Assembly: GCF_004115215.2 (NCBI RefSeq)
Contig: NC_041736.1
Span: forward strand, 40,626,275-40,690,274
DNA length: 64,000 nt
Direction: 5' to 3'
Source: Ornithorhynchus anatinus
Taxonomy: Eukaryota > Chordata > Mammalia > Monotremata > Ornithorhynchidae
The translations under genes were made by a program, and so were the position numbers. Positions 43,219 to 54,945 of the stretch are shown here, in pieces; within the stretch, counting starts at the first letter, position 1; each line of letters starts with the position of its first letter. The notes under the pieces were generated by a model. It worked only from the letters and a program-made list of their open reading frames with translations. It was not told where the DNA came from and did no database searches.

Positions 43219-45988
43219 CTGCGGGAGGGAAGCGAGACGGGGCGGTCAGACGGGAGGGACCGCCGACGGAGGAGGCCGCGGGGACGGAGAGGCCGGGTCG
43301 GGCGCTCGGGGCCGGGGCCGGGCGAGGGAGGAGAGAGCCGCCACGGCGGGACTGACCTCAGTAGCGTAGAGAATACCGATGATGCCAGATATGACGGGGC
43401 TGTTTTCGCTTTCGTGTTCCTGGCAGATGAGCTCGATGTCACGCAATTTACTGAAGTAGAAGTCACGCTCCTTCTCCAGGCCGTCCACGGTCAGCTTCAG
43501 GTCCAGCAGCTGTCGGAGGGAGAGTGCTTCTCGCGCCTCGCTCTCCACGCTCGCGAGCCGACCTCCCCAGAGCCCACGGAGATCCGGGCTCCCCGCTCTG
43601 CCCCCGACCCGCCGCAGCTCTTAGGGCCCCGGCCTGCCCCCTCCCCCGGGACCCGTCCCCTACCTGCTGGTTGAGTTCGAGGATCTGGGCGTCGGCCTCG
43701 TGACCGCCATTGCGAGCCGAGGGGGGGTTCTTCCGCAGAATGCAGGTGGGTGCCACGTTGCTCAGCCGGCCCGGTGGCTGCATGCTCTTGGGGCCCGTGG
43801 GTGACGTCCTCTGCGGAACTGCACAGAGAGGGGACTCAGAAGAGGTCGGCCCTGCCCGGGGGCTCCACCCTGCCCGGCGGCTGCGAGGGTGCAAGGCCCA
43901 TGCAGGAGACGGTCGCAGTCCACGCAGCCCTCCCTCCCCCCCCCTCCACGCTCCCCCTCAGGAGTTGGGGGACGCTTGTCCACACCAGTCGGAGGGACTT
44001 GAACTTAGACCCCCTGAGAACTGAGCGCTAGGTGGCCCCGGGGAAGCAGAAGGGACTGCAGAACGGAAGAGGAGGGATGGAGGAGGGCAGAGAGCAGAGC
44101 GGGAAGGGCGAAAGACTGAAGCTGAGGAAAGGAGGAAAATGGCTAGAGAGGAGGGCAGAAGGGGCTGGGCCAGCAGGCTGACTGAACAGGCGCAGACTCT
44201 TGGTTCTGGGTCAGCGGGATCCTGTCCTCTATGAGTTAGGGAGGGAGGGAGGGGGCGAGCAAAATGACCCCTTGCCCTTAAGTCTCAAGGCAAACTGACC
44301 CTCTCTTGCCTGGCTCCTCTCTGCCTCCCGGACTACCCAAGGTCGAACTGGTTCCCGAGACGCTTCTGGCCCCAGGCTCGTCCCTGAGATGGGCATCTGC
44401 TTTTGACCCCTCCCGCCACCCCAGGATTGTGACCCCAGGAAGGAAACGGGTCAATCCTTCCCCAACTTCTCTCCCTGAATTGCTGCCGTCCCTCTTCTTT
44501 TTCCCCCGCAGCCTGTTCCTCAGGCTGCTCAGTGCCAGAACTCACAGGAGCTGGAGCCCCGCCCACGGAGGACGGCATTAAAGTGGTCCCGTTAAATTCG
44601 GGTCCCCCTGCCCACCCCACGTTCCCCGGGCTGCCTCGCTCCAGGCTGCGGCTCCCCTAAGCGCCACTGGCTGCGGCTTTGCGAAGCAAGCGGGTGGAGT
44701 GTGGGGGGCGGGAGGGGAGGCGGGGGGCGGTCAGGCATCGCAAGCGGAGGAGACAGCTTTGTTATGACGGGTTCAGATGTTATGGGCTGGGGTTGGTACA
44801 GACACCGACTCCTCTCCCCGGCCCCTCCCTTCCTCCCTCCGAGGGCTCTACCCGGCTCCCTCTCCATCTCTGGGCTGGCTCCTCCAACTAACTCTCCGTT
44901 ACTACTCTGAGGAGGGTCTGGACTTGTAGCCTGGGGAAGGGGTGGAGATGAGGGGTTCCCGAGGACCGGCAAACCCCGATTCCCAGCTCGGCCGGACGCG
45001 GCGGGATCGCCCAGGTCGGTGGCCCAGAGGATCCCGGCTGAAGGAGCTGGCCGGAGCAGCCCCTTGGCCAGTCTGCAGGAGACCTGCCCTCCTGGGTCCA
45101 CGAGACCAAGAGCCAGGCAACCGGAGGAGCCCTACAGCAGGGTGCTGTCGCGGCCCCACCTTGGTAATCCAACAACCCAGGAGATCACGGTTCCTTGAAG
45201 CCCCTTCTCTCCCCTCCCCGCCGTCCCCCCGGCTGCCAACGACCCCACCTCAGAAGGCGGCCAACGGGCGACATCTGAACTCCGTAATAACAGTTTCCTC
45301 AGGGCGGAGGGCCCGGGGCCGGCCCCGCAGGCACTGTCGGCTGGCAGAGGCTCCCCGTGCGCCCTCCCCCAGGGGAGGCACGTTACCTGCGGTGCCAATG
45401 AGTTTCTTGGGTTTGTTGAAGATCTGATCACCTGGGTTAGGAGGCGGCGCCACTTCCTGGCCCTGCCGGGCCAGCAGGGGGTTGTAATCCTTCCCGTCAT
45501 AGTTTGCGTCAAAGAATTTCTTAAACCACTGAATAAACTCAAAATTATCCTGGAATTTTCCTTTCACTAATTTCTCTACCGGGATGATCTGAAACAGACC
45601 AGATAAGCAGAGAGCATTCACCGACCCCCAGCCCACAGCTGTCGTCCCCGTGGGACAGTGCCACTGTACCAGTGAGAGTCTCCACCGGGTTGGGGTGCTG
45701 TCTCCCAGCCCCCTCCCCGCAATGTCCCGCTTCCCCCCCTTACTCCCCCACACAAAAAAAGCCTCAGAGGGTAGACCAGACTTGCTGCCCAGTGGTTGGG
45801 GCAGCTGAACTTAGGCTGTTACATTTCTCTTATTTCAGGCCACAGGAAAAAAGAGCTGGGTGTGGCTCATCTTCTTCCTGGTTCCAGAGGTGGGGATGGA
45901 GACAGCTGGTGACTAGGCCCAGGGGTAAATTAAGGCTGGGTGAGTAGGGGCTTGCCCTAGACCTCCCAGCCAAGGGTCAGAGTAAGAG

Positions 45989-46019
<31 letters not shown>

Positions 46020-46993
46020 AGTCAGTGGGTGCTGTGCTTAGTTTGGGGCTTGGGATGTTCCAGCTGGTCCCTCCCACCCCAGGTTTGGGTTGGGTTGGGT
46101 TGGGAGGCAGGAAGGGAAGAAGGAAGGAAGCCTCAGAGCTGGACTCCATCAGCTCTGCCATCCCCGTGGCCATCCACCAAGCCGTCTTCTTCCCCGGGGG
46201 CTGGGCTCCCCAAACCCAGGCACCTACTTTGTCAACGCCCATCTTCTTGAAAGCAGCTTGAAGCACTTTGAAGTTGTGGATATACTCATGCTCCAACTTG
46301 GCCTGGAACTTCACCTTCCTCAAGTGTACACAGCCAGGAAAGAGCATGTCCATGAACTGGCAGTAGGCAGCCCCTGTGGATGGGAAGGGCGGAACTTGGG
46401 CCTACCTGGGCCTTGTCGAGTTCCCATTGTACTCTGCCCTCCTCAGAGTCCTCGCCTCCTCCTCCTCCTCCTCCTCCACCAACCTTAGGCCCAGGGCCAA
46501 GCCTCCTGGATTTTGGGACAAGTACTAGCAAGCCCACTCCCCGCCTGCTGTTGTCTCATCTCTAAATTCCCCATCCACTCTTTGCCTTCCTCTTCCCCCT
46601 ACTCTATCTCTGGTCTTGCACATTTATAAAGAAATCCAGTGAATCAATTTTGAATTTTGCATCTGTTCTTCCCTCTTCACCGAACTCTGCTGCTGCTGCT
46701 CTCTTTTCCCTTCTGCGCCCTCCTTTTGCCTCAGACCCGGGTCTCCTCATTCTGCTTCTGTTCTCCCGCCTCCTTGCTCTCCTTCTCCTGGACTTCCATT
46801 GCGATCATTTCTCCTTCCACCACATCCCTAGACTTCAGGTCTTAGGCCTCTCTTAGCTTGCCCGTCTCTTACCCGAACAGAGTTGTTCTATCTTGGTGTA
46901 GTTGAGGTGCAGGGAATCGTTGACCCAGGCGAGCATGTCATGACGACTCAGATTCTCACTGGTCACGGAGGTGGAATAGACATTGACGGCCAT
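43150..46993 (-). CDS. MAPRE3: MAPRE3 (EB3), microtubule plus-end-binding protein; 6 coding exons
   Basis: EB3 tracks growing microtubule ends and recruits +TIP partners; it is enriched in neurons and muscle. Coding exons: 46873-46993, 46228-46373, 45387-45588, 43664-43818, 43357-43509, 43150-43218; together exactly 281 residues, the recalled human length, with all phases consistent. The N-terminal calponin-homology domain (about residues 1-130) starts [21 protein letters not shown] Ser/Pro/Arg-rich linker ([15 protein letters not shown]) follows. The coiled coil and EB-homology four-helix region is [20 protein letters not shown] and [15 protein letters not shown]. The tail ends in acidic EDQDEY, the EEY/F-type motif that binds CAP-Gly proteins. 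The ATG follows an acceptor (CTCACAG|C). The promoter and first exon are not seen and probably lie beyond the right edge, as human intron 1 is tens of kb. Confidence 0.97.
43357..43509 (-). CDS. MAPRE3: MAPRE3 exon 6 (residues 209-259)
   Basis: Encodes [20 protein letters not shown], then [20 protein letters not shown] and [11 protein letters not shown], the EB-homology domain. Confidence 0.97.
43664..43818 (-). CDS. MAPRE3: MAPRE3 exon 5 (residues 157-208)
   Basis: Encodes [20 protein letters not shown], then [20 protein letters not shown] and [12 protein letters not shown]; basic linker leading into the coiled coil. Confidence 0.96.
43819..45386 (-). other. MAPRE3: MAPRE3 intron 4-5 interval
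   Basis: GC-rich intron between the linker exons, with no SINE or L2 copy recognised; unusually repeat-free for this window. Confidence 0.6.
45387..45588 (-). CDS. MAPRE3: MAPRE3 exon 4 (residues 90-157)
   Basis: Encodes [20 protein letters not shown], then [20 protein letters not shown] and [25 protein letters not shown], the end of the CH domain and start of the linker. Confidence 0.97.
45989..46023. repeat. (GA)n microsatellite in MAPRE3 intron 3
   Basis: About 15 GA units with AAA interruptions. A short (GGGTT)n tract follows near 46,083-46,105. Confidence 0.85.
46228..46373 (-). CDS. MAPRE3: MAPRE3 exon 3 (residues 41-89)
   Basis: Encodes [20 protein letters not shown], then [20 protein letters not shown] and AFKKMGVDK, the calponin-homology core. 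Donor GACAAA|GTAGGT. Confidence 0.97.
46873..46993 (-). CDS. MAPRE3: MAPRE3 exon 2, first coding exon (residues 1-41)
   Basis: Encodes [20 protein letters not shown] then [21 protein letters not shown]. Acceptor CTCTCACAG|C one base before ATG; donor TTCGG|GTAAGA. Identical to the recalled human sequence. Confidence 0.97.
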
Positions 46994-46994
46994 G

Positions 46995-47504
46995 CTGTGA
47001 GAGAGGGACAGAGAGAGAGAACATGCCAAGTCAGTGCCTCGGCTGTGGGGCAAGAGTGAGCGGGGGAATCCACTGTGGACTGGCAAAGAACTCAGGTCAC
47101 CAGACGGGGCTTGCAGTGGGCCCCGAGGAAAGATATCGGGCAAAACAGATGTCCTTCCCTGTCCCCAGGAGGTCACGATGTGTTGCGGGGACCTGACATG
47201 ATGGCTTAGTGAAAAGCATTCCAGGGAATGCCCAAAATGGTCATTTCTGGGCCAGAATGCCAGGTGCATTGCCTGGAGTGTGATCAGCCGAGCGCGCCCA
47301 CACTTATCGCCACAGCGGGAGCGACCTCAAGGCCTGTGATCACCTCAGGGCTGTGAGGGAGGCCTCGGCCGTGGCGGGCAAGGACCGACCCTTGCCTTTT
47401 CCACACAGGGGCCTCTTCGAGGCCTTTAGCTTACACCTGAAAACTAAACTGTGACTGGCAGGGGGAGCCCTCGCCCTGAGAAATTGCTAGCTTTTCAGTA
47501 GACT
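46995..47504 (-). other. MAPRE3: MAPRE3 intron 1, proximal part
   Basis: Unique sequence upstream of the first coding exon. No alternative first exon is recognised. Confidence 0.5.
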
Positions 47505-47600
47505 TCGTCATCATCACCATCATCACCATCATCATCATCATCATCATCATCATGTGTTTACTGAGCACCCGCTGGGTACAGAGTACCCTCCTGCCACTTA
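47505..47600. repeat. (CAT)n microsatellite joined to an inverted L2 end
   Basis: About 15 ATC/CAT triplets (47506-47553) run into GTGTTTACTGAGCACCCGCTGGGTACAGAG, a diverged inverted L2 tail. Confidence 0.85.
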
Positions 47601-48029
47601 GAAGCACACAATAACAGTAGGAAACCAGGTTCCCGCTTTCAAGAGGCTTACGATTTAGTGGGGTGGATAGAAAGATACACCTTGGGTAACAAGAGTAAAG
47701 ACAGAGGTGCCGCCGGTAAAATCCAAGTATGCAAGCATAAATGGGGTAAACTGAGGGACCGGTGAGCGCTGAGGATGGCTAAAGGGACGCACGATCAGGA
47801 AGGTGAAGATTAGCTGCCTCCCTTAATAGCGAGGGGAAAGGTCAGAATGTTGAATCTAGCAATTAGAACCGTCTTGCCCGTAAATTTGTAGACAACCTAG
47901 TTTGGGCTGAACTGCTTGGGGTCACGTTGAACTAATCTGTCTTCAGGGGCTGGGAGTCTGGGCCTAACTCCAGGTCAATCTTGGTGGGCAATAAGACCAG
48001 CCCCGGACGGGGGAGCCTGGGGGCTTCCT

Positions 48030-48155
48030 CCTCTACACTGTAAACCTGTTGTGGGCAGGGAATATGTCTGTTTATTGCTGTATTGTACTCTCCCAAGCAC
48101 TTAGTACAGGGTTTTGCACATAGTAAGCACTCAATAAATATGAATGAATGAGTTT
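48030..48155 (+). repeat. L2 3' end
   Basis: ACTGTAAACCTGTTGTGGGCAGGG..TGTACTCTCCCAAGCACTTAGTACAGGG..CTCAATAAATATGAATGAATGAG. Flanks 47,600-48,030 and 48,155-48,900 are unique intron sequence with nothing recognised. Confidence 0.9.
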
Positions 48156-48907
48156 GAGCTCTTGCAAGGGAGGATCAGAGGTTCAGTTTGTTTTGTGATT
48201 CCCACTCCACGTTTCTGAGATTGCTCTGAGTGGTTGAGGAATGCTTCAGGATCCTGAAGTATTGTAAAGGTGACAAAAATCCCAAGAGCACTGCTGGAAG
48301 TGGCCTGCCCTCTTAGGGTCTTGAAAGAGGCCCAAAGCTCTCTTTGTCTACAGAAACCCCACTCAGTTCATCAGTGGTATTTAGTATGCTCCTACTGAGG
48401 TCTTGTCATATCTTAGACTGTCTAGGCACTGAAATAAGAACTTGGAGAGTTCAACAATACCAAGACACACTCTCCTCTCAAGGGGCTTTGGGTGTAATGT
48501 AAGTTACCAGCATTCCTGTCTCTAGAAATCCCACCCCATCAGATTGTCTGCCCAGAAGCAGGGTATCATATGAAATCGTCTCACTTATTAAGCAGGTATC
48601 TGACAGTGGCTACCTCTCCCCTGGGCAAAACTTTAGGCCCTGTCTGGTAGCAAACTTGGGGTGGACAGGAACAGTTCTGGGTTCTCCCTGAGGAGATCTG
48701 GGGATTTAGATTTTACTTGGAATGTCTAGATTTGAAGAAATCTGACTGGTGTCCAGGCCCATTAGAAGCAACAAAAGCTTCTTCTGGAGATGGGGAAGCA
48801 TAACCGGGAACAGAGGCAAAGAGAATCTTCCTGCTATTGCTCTCGCTAGGCCCTGAGCACTGTGCTTCCACAAGGAATGATGTGTTCCGGCAGTTTCTTA
48901 CCTACTC

Positions 48908-49370
48908 ATGAATAATAATGATAATGATATTAAGCTCTTACTATGTGCCAGGTGCTGGGGTAGATAAAAAGCTAATCAGATTGAACACTGTCCCTGCCTC
49001 ACATGGGGTTCATAGTCTTAAGAGGGAGTGTCAAGTTATTTTATCTCCATTTTATATTTGAGGAAACTGAGGCACAGAGAAGGAAGCCACTGGTCCAAGG
49101 TCACAGAGCAATTTATAACCCGGGTCATTTAAATAATAATAACAACAATGTTGGCATCTGTTAAGCGTTTACTATGGGCAGAGCACTGTTCTAAGCACTG
49201 GGGTAGATATAGGCTAATCAGGTTGGCCCACGTGAGGCTCACAGTTAATCCCCATTTTACAGATGAGGTAACTGAGGCACAGAGAAGTTAAGTGGCTTGC
49301 CCGCCGAAACACAGCTGACAAGGGTCAGCTTAGTCGCAGGCTTTTTCCACTAGGCTGCACTACTGCCATC
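48908..49370 (-). repeat. Two SINEs in series, inverted
   Basis: A degenerate copy (48,908-49,130: AATAATAATGATAATGATATTAAGC..) is followed by a younger MON1 (49,131-49,360: AATAATAATAACAACAATGTTGGC..TTTTTCCACTAGGCTGC). Confidence 0.85.
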
Positions 49371-50924
49371 TTGGAGAAGACGCTACTTAGGGTGAGCATT
49401 AGCAACAATTTATATTGTTGTAAGTTATATTGTTTATATAGTATATATGGCTAAGGAGGGGCATGAAGGAAGTGAGCGAGGTGCATGCTGAGTCTGCAGA
49501 GTTTCCCCTACCCTTGGCTTGACCTTTGCTGCCCATGCTGCAGTGCTGAGGTCCCGTCCTCCTCCCGCACTCACTCACACTGCCCTTGGGACCTCGGCAG
49601 GAGTGGGGCCAGGCCAGCCGAGTGGCAGGAGGCTAGGAAAGCAGGCGAGGCCCTGGGAGTGACGGTTCGGAAGGCTTTAAGTACAGAGATTGTTGAGATA
49701 TAACCTACAGGATGCCGACGGAAAATTAGCATCCGGGGTCAAGGCTTGCCCCGACGGACTATGCGGTGTGGCGTGCCCTGCTGGGTGCCAGAGTCTCCGG
49801 GTGTGGGGCCAACTGGCCCATTGCTGACTAAAAGCTGTGGGCTGGCCAGGGGACTGGCTGCCCTTGAGGGCTCTTGAGGGAGCACTGTTCGCTTGAGGGC
49901 ACCCACTGTCACATTCCCAAGACTCAGGGTGGCTTTCCAGGGTGCCCTGGGAGAGGGACGTTGGGCCGAGTTGGGTGGGGATAGGCTTGGGGAAACTGTC
50001 TGTGCCGCAGCTGACTCGGAGCTCCCAGGAGGACCTCCAAGAGGCAGACTGAGGTCCGGGTAGGGCTAAACCAAGACCCCTCTGAACAGATCTGAAAGGT
50101 TACGAGGAACCTGGAATGGCCCCTCCCGCCTCCGGTGGCACCGGATTGGGGTTACCCTGAAACAGGAACCAGCCTGTGTTTAGGGACCCCACTCGGGAAG
50201 GCCCTGCAAGCCTCCCGGGCCCCGGCGGGTCCTTCCCCTGCAAGCCTCTTAAGCCCTGTCCGGTCCTGCCCTGGCTCCAATCCCCGGTCTCTGAGGGTGG
50301 GCTGGTCGAGCCTCTTGCATCACGGTGGCTCTTGCAGCAGTCAGAAAGCACCAGGCGCTGGTGACCCACCACCTGCTAGCACCAGACTTCCCGTTAGGCT
50401 TGCGGGAGATTGGGAGGGAGGATTCGGGGAGAACCCCCTCTCTGGGCCCCGGAGATGGAGTTTGGAGCCCCCCATAAGGGCTGGGAATAATGAGCCCGCT
50501 GCAGCTTCCACATTCCAGGGGTCTACAAAACAATCCTCACGATAGAATTCTGCATTTTCTAATTCCCTACCAGTTCCCCGTTCTTCACTTTCCACCCTCC
50601 CCAGAGGTGAACTTCTCTTCTGGCAGCTCCAAAGGGTCCCTAGCCACCCCACCCTGGGGCATTTAGCTGCAAGGCCCCAGGCAGCTTTGCCTGGTCTGGG
50701 CCGTAGCGGCAAGGTAGACCTGAACGACCTCAGTGGATGGCAACTCTCCGGCAAGGAGACAAGCAGGGCTCCTGGGGACCCTGACAGTTCACCCTCTTCG
50801 GGGCGGTGTGGGACCCTCAAGAGCACCAGGGCGGGAAACGGACACCAGACGGGCTGCACGACATTAAACCTCCAGGAAGCCATACAGCTACCGACCCAGA
50901 GAGGGTTGATGCTACTGATGCCTG
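49371..50924. other. Repeat-poor stretch of MAPRE3 intron 1
   Basis: About 1.5 kb without SINE or L2, GC-rich from about 49,480. No exon was recognised; open frames are short and unrelated to known families. Possible but undemonstrated regulatory DNA. Confidence 0.4.
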
Positions 50925-51068
50925 TCCTCTTGTTTTTTTTTTTTGTTTCCCTTTTCTAGACCGTGAGCCCGTTGTTGGGTAGGGATTGTCTCTATTTGTT
51001 GCAAATTGTACTTTCCAAGCGCTTAGTACAGTGCTCTGTCACAATAAGCGCTCAATAAATATGACAAT
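50925..51068 (+). repeat. L2 3' end
   Basis: T-rich lead, then TAGACCGTGAGCCCGTTGTTGGG..TTTCCAAGCGCTTAGTACAGTGC..CTCAATAAATATGACAATGAG. Confidence 0.9.
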
Positions 51069-51084
51069 GAGTTTGTGGACTTGG

Positions 51085-51390
51085 GAGAAGCAGTGTGGCC
51101 TAGTGGAAAGTGCTCGGGCCGGAGAGTTGCAGGACCCGGGTTCTAGTCCCGGCTCCGCCCTTGTCTGCTGTGTGACCATGGGCAAGTCACTTCACTTCTC
51201 TGGGCCGCAGTTCCCTCATCTGAAAAATAGGGATTCAACACCCTACTCGGACTGTGGGACCTGATTATCTTGTATCTATGCCCCCTACTCGGACTGTGGG
51301 ACCTGATTATCTTGTATCTATGCCAGCACTTAGTACAATGCTCGGCACACAGTAAGTGTTTAACAAACACCACAATCATTGTGATTATTA
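51085..51390 (+). repeat. MON1 SINE with internal 42-bp duplication
   Basis: A complete forward copy (GAGAAGCAGTGTGGCCTAGTGG..CACAATCATTGTGATTATTATTAT). The body segment from CCCTACTCGGACTGTGGGAC to CTATGCC is present twice in tandem (51241-51282, 51283-51324). Confidence 0.9.
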
Positions 51391-52284
51391 TTATCGGGTC
51401 ACGGCTAAAAGCTTCAGCCCTGACGAGGCTCCATCCCCTTCAGCTTCCAACCCTCGAGCCGTCATCCGTCGGCCTTTCCCCAAACCTCAGCTTCCAGGCT
51501 GGGTCTGCCCTCCTCCCCGACCCCTGAGCCTCTCTCAGGCCCGGCTCTGAAAACTCCATCTTGTCATCCAGGCCCGGGGGAACCCACCCAGCCCACCCGG
51601 AGCCCGCCTGCCCCGCCTCCCACTTCCACGGCCGGACTGTGCCCGCCGCTTCTGAGCTGCTGTCCTGTCCAGCCTCGGAAGCGACTGGAATCACCTGTTT
51701 GGGAGGTCTGTGTTGCCGTCGCCCCTGCCCGCTTTGCTCACATCCACGATGTTCTGAGTCTTCATGGGGGAGTGCAGGCTGGCAGTGGGGAGGGGGTGAT
51801 GGGGGCCAGCTGCAGCGACCCTTCTGCCGGGTCACAAAGGCCTGGGGTGACGTAGCCAATCACCTCCCTCCCCCGGCTGAGCTCGGGCCGGGCCCCCCAC
51901 CCCGGGAAGGCTGTTCCCCCCAGAATAACTCCGCCCCACCCACCCAGAGCCAAGGGGAATGGGCACTTTGACTCCAGCCTGAGGGATGGATGGAAGGATT
52001 TGAAGGTCAGAGACTGAAAAGACTCCCCCATCGGTCTGCTGGTCTCCAGGAGAGCCCCGGACCCCACCACGAGGCCAGAGTTTGGCTTAGCTTCGCGCAC
52101 AGGCCATCTCAAACCCTGCTCCTTTCCTCTTCCTCCTTCTCGTTTAGGTACACTTGTACCCGCTAGTGTGGCAGAGTGACAGGACCCAAGTACTGCACTA
52201 GAACTGTGGGCAAGGTGGGGGAAGGGGTAGGGCCATAAAGTCTCAACCAGCTTCCTGCCTGGCAGGCCCGTTGAGCCACCTGAG
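51391..52284. other. GC-rich unique stretch of MAPRE3 intron 1
   Basis: No repeat or exon recognised. Open frames on both strands (51,440-51,859 -, 51,561-51,971 +) look compositional. Confidence 0.4.
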
Positions 52285-52525
52285 CTAATAATGATGATAA
52301 TTACCCTATTTATTTTGCTAATGAGGTGTACAGCCCCTTGATTCTATTTATCGTGACTATGTTGTCTTGTTTTTGTCCATCTGTCTCTCCCGATTAGACT
52401 GTGAGCCCGTCACTGGGCAGGGATTGTCTCTATCTGTTGCCGAATTGTAAATTCCAAGCTCTTAGTACAGGGCTCTGCACATAGTAAGCGCTCAATAAAT
52501 ACTACCGAATGAATGAATGACGATA
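52285..52525 (+). repeat. L2 3' end
   Basis: ACCCTATTTATTTTGCTAATGAGGTGTACAG..GATTAGACTGTGAGCCCGTCACTGGGC..CAATAAATACTACCGAATGAATGAATGA. Very well preserved. Confidence 0.93.
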
Positions 52526-52800
52526 AGGATGATCGCAGTATCTGTTTCAACACTTATAAAGTGCCAAGCACTGTACTAGGCTTTGGGTAGATACAATCCA
52601 ATTAGACTGGACAGTCCCTGACCTACTACGGACTCACCGTCCCGAGGGAAGGAAGTACAGAGGAGGGAACTGAGGCACAGAGAAGTGAAGCGATTTGTCC
52701 AAGGTCCCGGAGCAGGTGAGTGGTGGAGCCGGGATCAGAACCCAGGTTTCCCGACTCCCAGCTCTGTGCTCTCTCCACTAGATTACACAGCTTCTGACCC
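52526..52800 (-). repeat. Older inverted SINE
   Basis: GTATCTGTTTCAACACTTATAAAGTGCC..GAGGGAACTGAGGCACAGAGAAG..GGGATCAGAACCCAGG..CACTAGATTACACAGCTTC. Confidence 0.8.
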
Positions 52801-53424
52801 CACTATCTGAATTAATCGGCCTGCACTATTTCCTGGGCCTTAGCCAGTCACCTTCTGGGGGATCCCAGAGAGGCATGCTGGGTCTCCAGGGTTTCACCAG
52901 ACCTGGTATCATTTCTCCTCCTGTTGAAGGAATTTACTAGGAGAGAAATGGTGGTTTCCTCTAAAATTCACCTTTTCAGTCCTAGTTCTCTTTCAAGGGG
53001 TGGCATCCCGGGTACCCGGGTATGTGTGCTGGTGGAGGAATGAAGAACCACAGGCCTAGAGGCACAAGTCATGTTCCTTGCAAGTATTTGGCTCTGACTT
53101 GTTTAATATGGTTCCTTCCTCCCTCTCGACTCCCACGGTCACCCCTTGGAGTCAGGGAAGTACATGTCATCAATGGAGTGGCTTCCCAAAGCTGTCCTAT
53201 GGGTCGCTGACCACTTTGCTGACAATGAGATGGAATGAAGAGAATCTCTTCTTCCCGGTGCCCATGAAAATGTAGCAGGGCACTTTTCCTCGTCCACTGT
53301 TACCTGGGGCGAGTGTCACCTGGGCAACCAGGGTGCTGTCGAATGGCCCTGGGGTCTTTCCCTCCGCGAGAAGTTGGACTGGGGCTGCCTATTCTTCCAA
53401 GGACTTTGGTTTAGGGCTGGGAGG

Positions 53425-53600
53425 GAAAGAGACAGTATGCCCTAGTGGAAAGGGCAGGAGACTGGGAATCAGGAGACCAGGCCTCTGACTCCAGCTCTGG
53501 CACTGGCCTGTCATGGGACCTTGTGGCAAGTCATCTCATCTTTCTAGATCTTTGTTTCTTCCTCTGTAAACTTGGGGTAGGGGTCCATCTCTCCCTACGT
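53425..53600 (+). repeat. Degenerate forward SINE
   Basis: ACAGTATGCCCTAGTGGAAAGG head and GGACCTTGTGGCAAGTCATC core are recognisable; the tail is lost. Confidence 0.65.
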
Positions 53601-53744
53601 CTTAGCTCGTAAATCCCATGCAGGACAGGCAGGGACCTTGGCCGATTTGACTGTCTTGTTTCTTCTCCAGTATCTGGCACAGAGTGGGCGGCCCTGCTCT
53701 CAGGGCTCCCTCCGATGTGTGGGACATCCCCACAGATGGTTTCT

Positions 53745-54095
53745 TGGGGGCAGGGAACGTATCTGCCAACTCTGTTATATCGTACTCTCTCAAGCGCTTC
53801 GTACTGTGCTCTGCACACAATAAGGGCTCAAGAAATGGTATCTGTAAGAACTTCCTATGTGCCAGGCACTGTTCTAAGTACTGGATGAGACACAAGCTGA
53901 TCAGGTTAGACACAGTCCCTGTCTCACATGGGGCTCACAGTCTTAATCCCCACTTTACAGATGAGGTAACTGAGGCCCAGAGAAGTAAAATGACTTGTCC
54001 AAGGTCACACAGCAGGCAAGTGGCAGAGCTGCGACAAGAACCCAGGTTCTTCTGACTCTCAGGCCTGTGCTCTATCCACTAGACCACGCTGCTTC
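53745..54095. repeat. L2 tail (+) followed by MON1 SINE (-)
   Basis: L2: GGGGGCAGGGAACGTATCTGCC..TCAAGAAATGGTA (to about 53,838). SINE: TGTAAGAACTTCCTATGTGCCAGGC..ACCACGCTGCTTCTC (to about 54,098). Confidence 0.85.
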
Positions 54096-54098
54096 TCA

Positions 54099-54844
54099 TA
54101 TGCTTCTTATATGCTTCTGGCAGAGGTATGGACTCAGGAGCTGGTGGCTGTAGGCTTTGTTTCTCTTTGTTTCTCTTTTCAGCCACTGCTCCACTTCTTG
54201 CTGAGGCCTCTGGATCTCTTACTTCAGGAGGGAGTCCTGCAAGATGCTGCTGCTCACCAAGTGGCCGTCCTCATGGGCTATTCTGACGAATGCTCCCTCT
54301 CCCCAGCCACCTTGAGGCAAATCTGGTTGAAAACCCTTCCCTCAGGTATCTCCCCAACCCTGCCTTCAGAATCTTTATCCGCCTGCCCCAACTGATCTCA
54401 TTTATCCTCCCCACCACCACCAGCCCACTCCCTCCCCTCTTCCAGGTAAACTTCATTTCTGTCCCAGGCCCTTTTCTTTGGCTCCAACCCATCCTGGAAT
54501 GCCCTTGTTTTCCATCATTCAAACAGTTACTGGAATGCTAACTCTTCCGTGAAACATTCCCCATCTAACTGGGAAATAGTTGGTAATTATACCTCAAACC
54601 CTACTGAGCCCCTCACCTGAACACATAATTCCCAGAGAACTCTTCACTCACCACTCCACAAAATACACCATTTCTCTCTTCTTTGCTTACACCTAATAAA
54701 AATGACTTCCATTATTTGTCCAGTTGTCATTATATCCTTCCTATGTCCTCATCAATGCAGTCTCTCTGAGACCGATCCTTTGTCAAGCTGTCCCATAAAT
54801 TTGGAGTAGCCCCCCTTTCCCATCTGCCATCCCATCCTTTAATC
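54099..54844. other. MAPRE3 intron 1, AT-richer unique stretch
   Basis: Composition changes here: from about 54 kb on, the intron is visibly less GC-rich than the left half of the window. Contains T/C-rich sequence resembling an old L2 body, not assignable with confidence. Confidence 0.35.
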
Positions 54845-54945
54845 AACCAGTAGCATTTATTGAGCACTTACTGTGTGCAGAGCACTGTACTAAGCACTTG
54901 GAAGAGAACAATGGAGATAATAGATATGATCCCTGCCCTTGGAAT
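54845..54945 (-). repeat. L2 tail
   Basis: AGTAGCATTTATTGAGCACTTACTGTGTGC..CTAAGCACTTGGAAGAGAAC. Confidence 0.88.

Noticed and set aside
46083-46105. Telomere-like (GGGTT)n tract
   Set aside because: Only a few units, pentameric rather than TTAGGG, in an intron; it is a simple repeat.
50986-51264. Open frames through SINE and L2 copies
   Set aside because: Their recurring peptides (for example GSNPGSATCQL-like strings) are translations of the MON1 body found at dozens of sites, not proteins.
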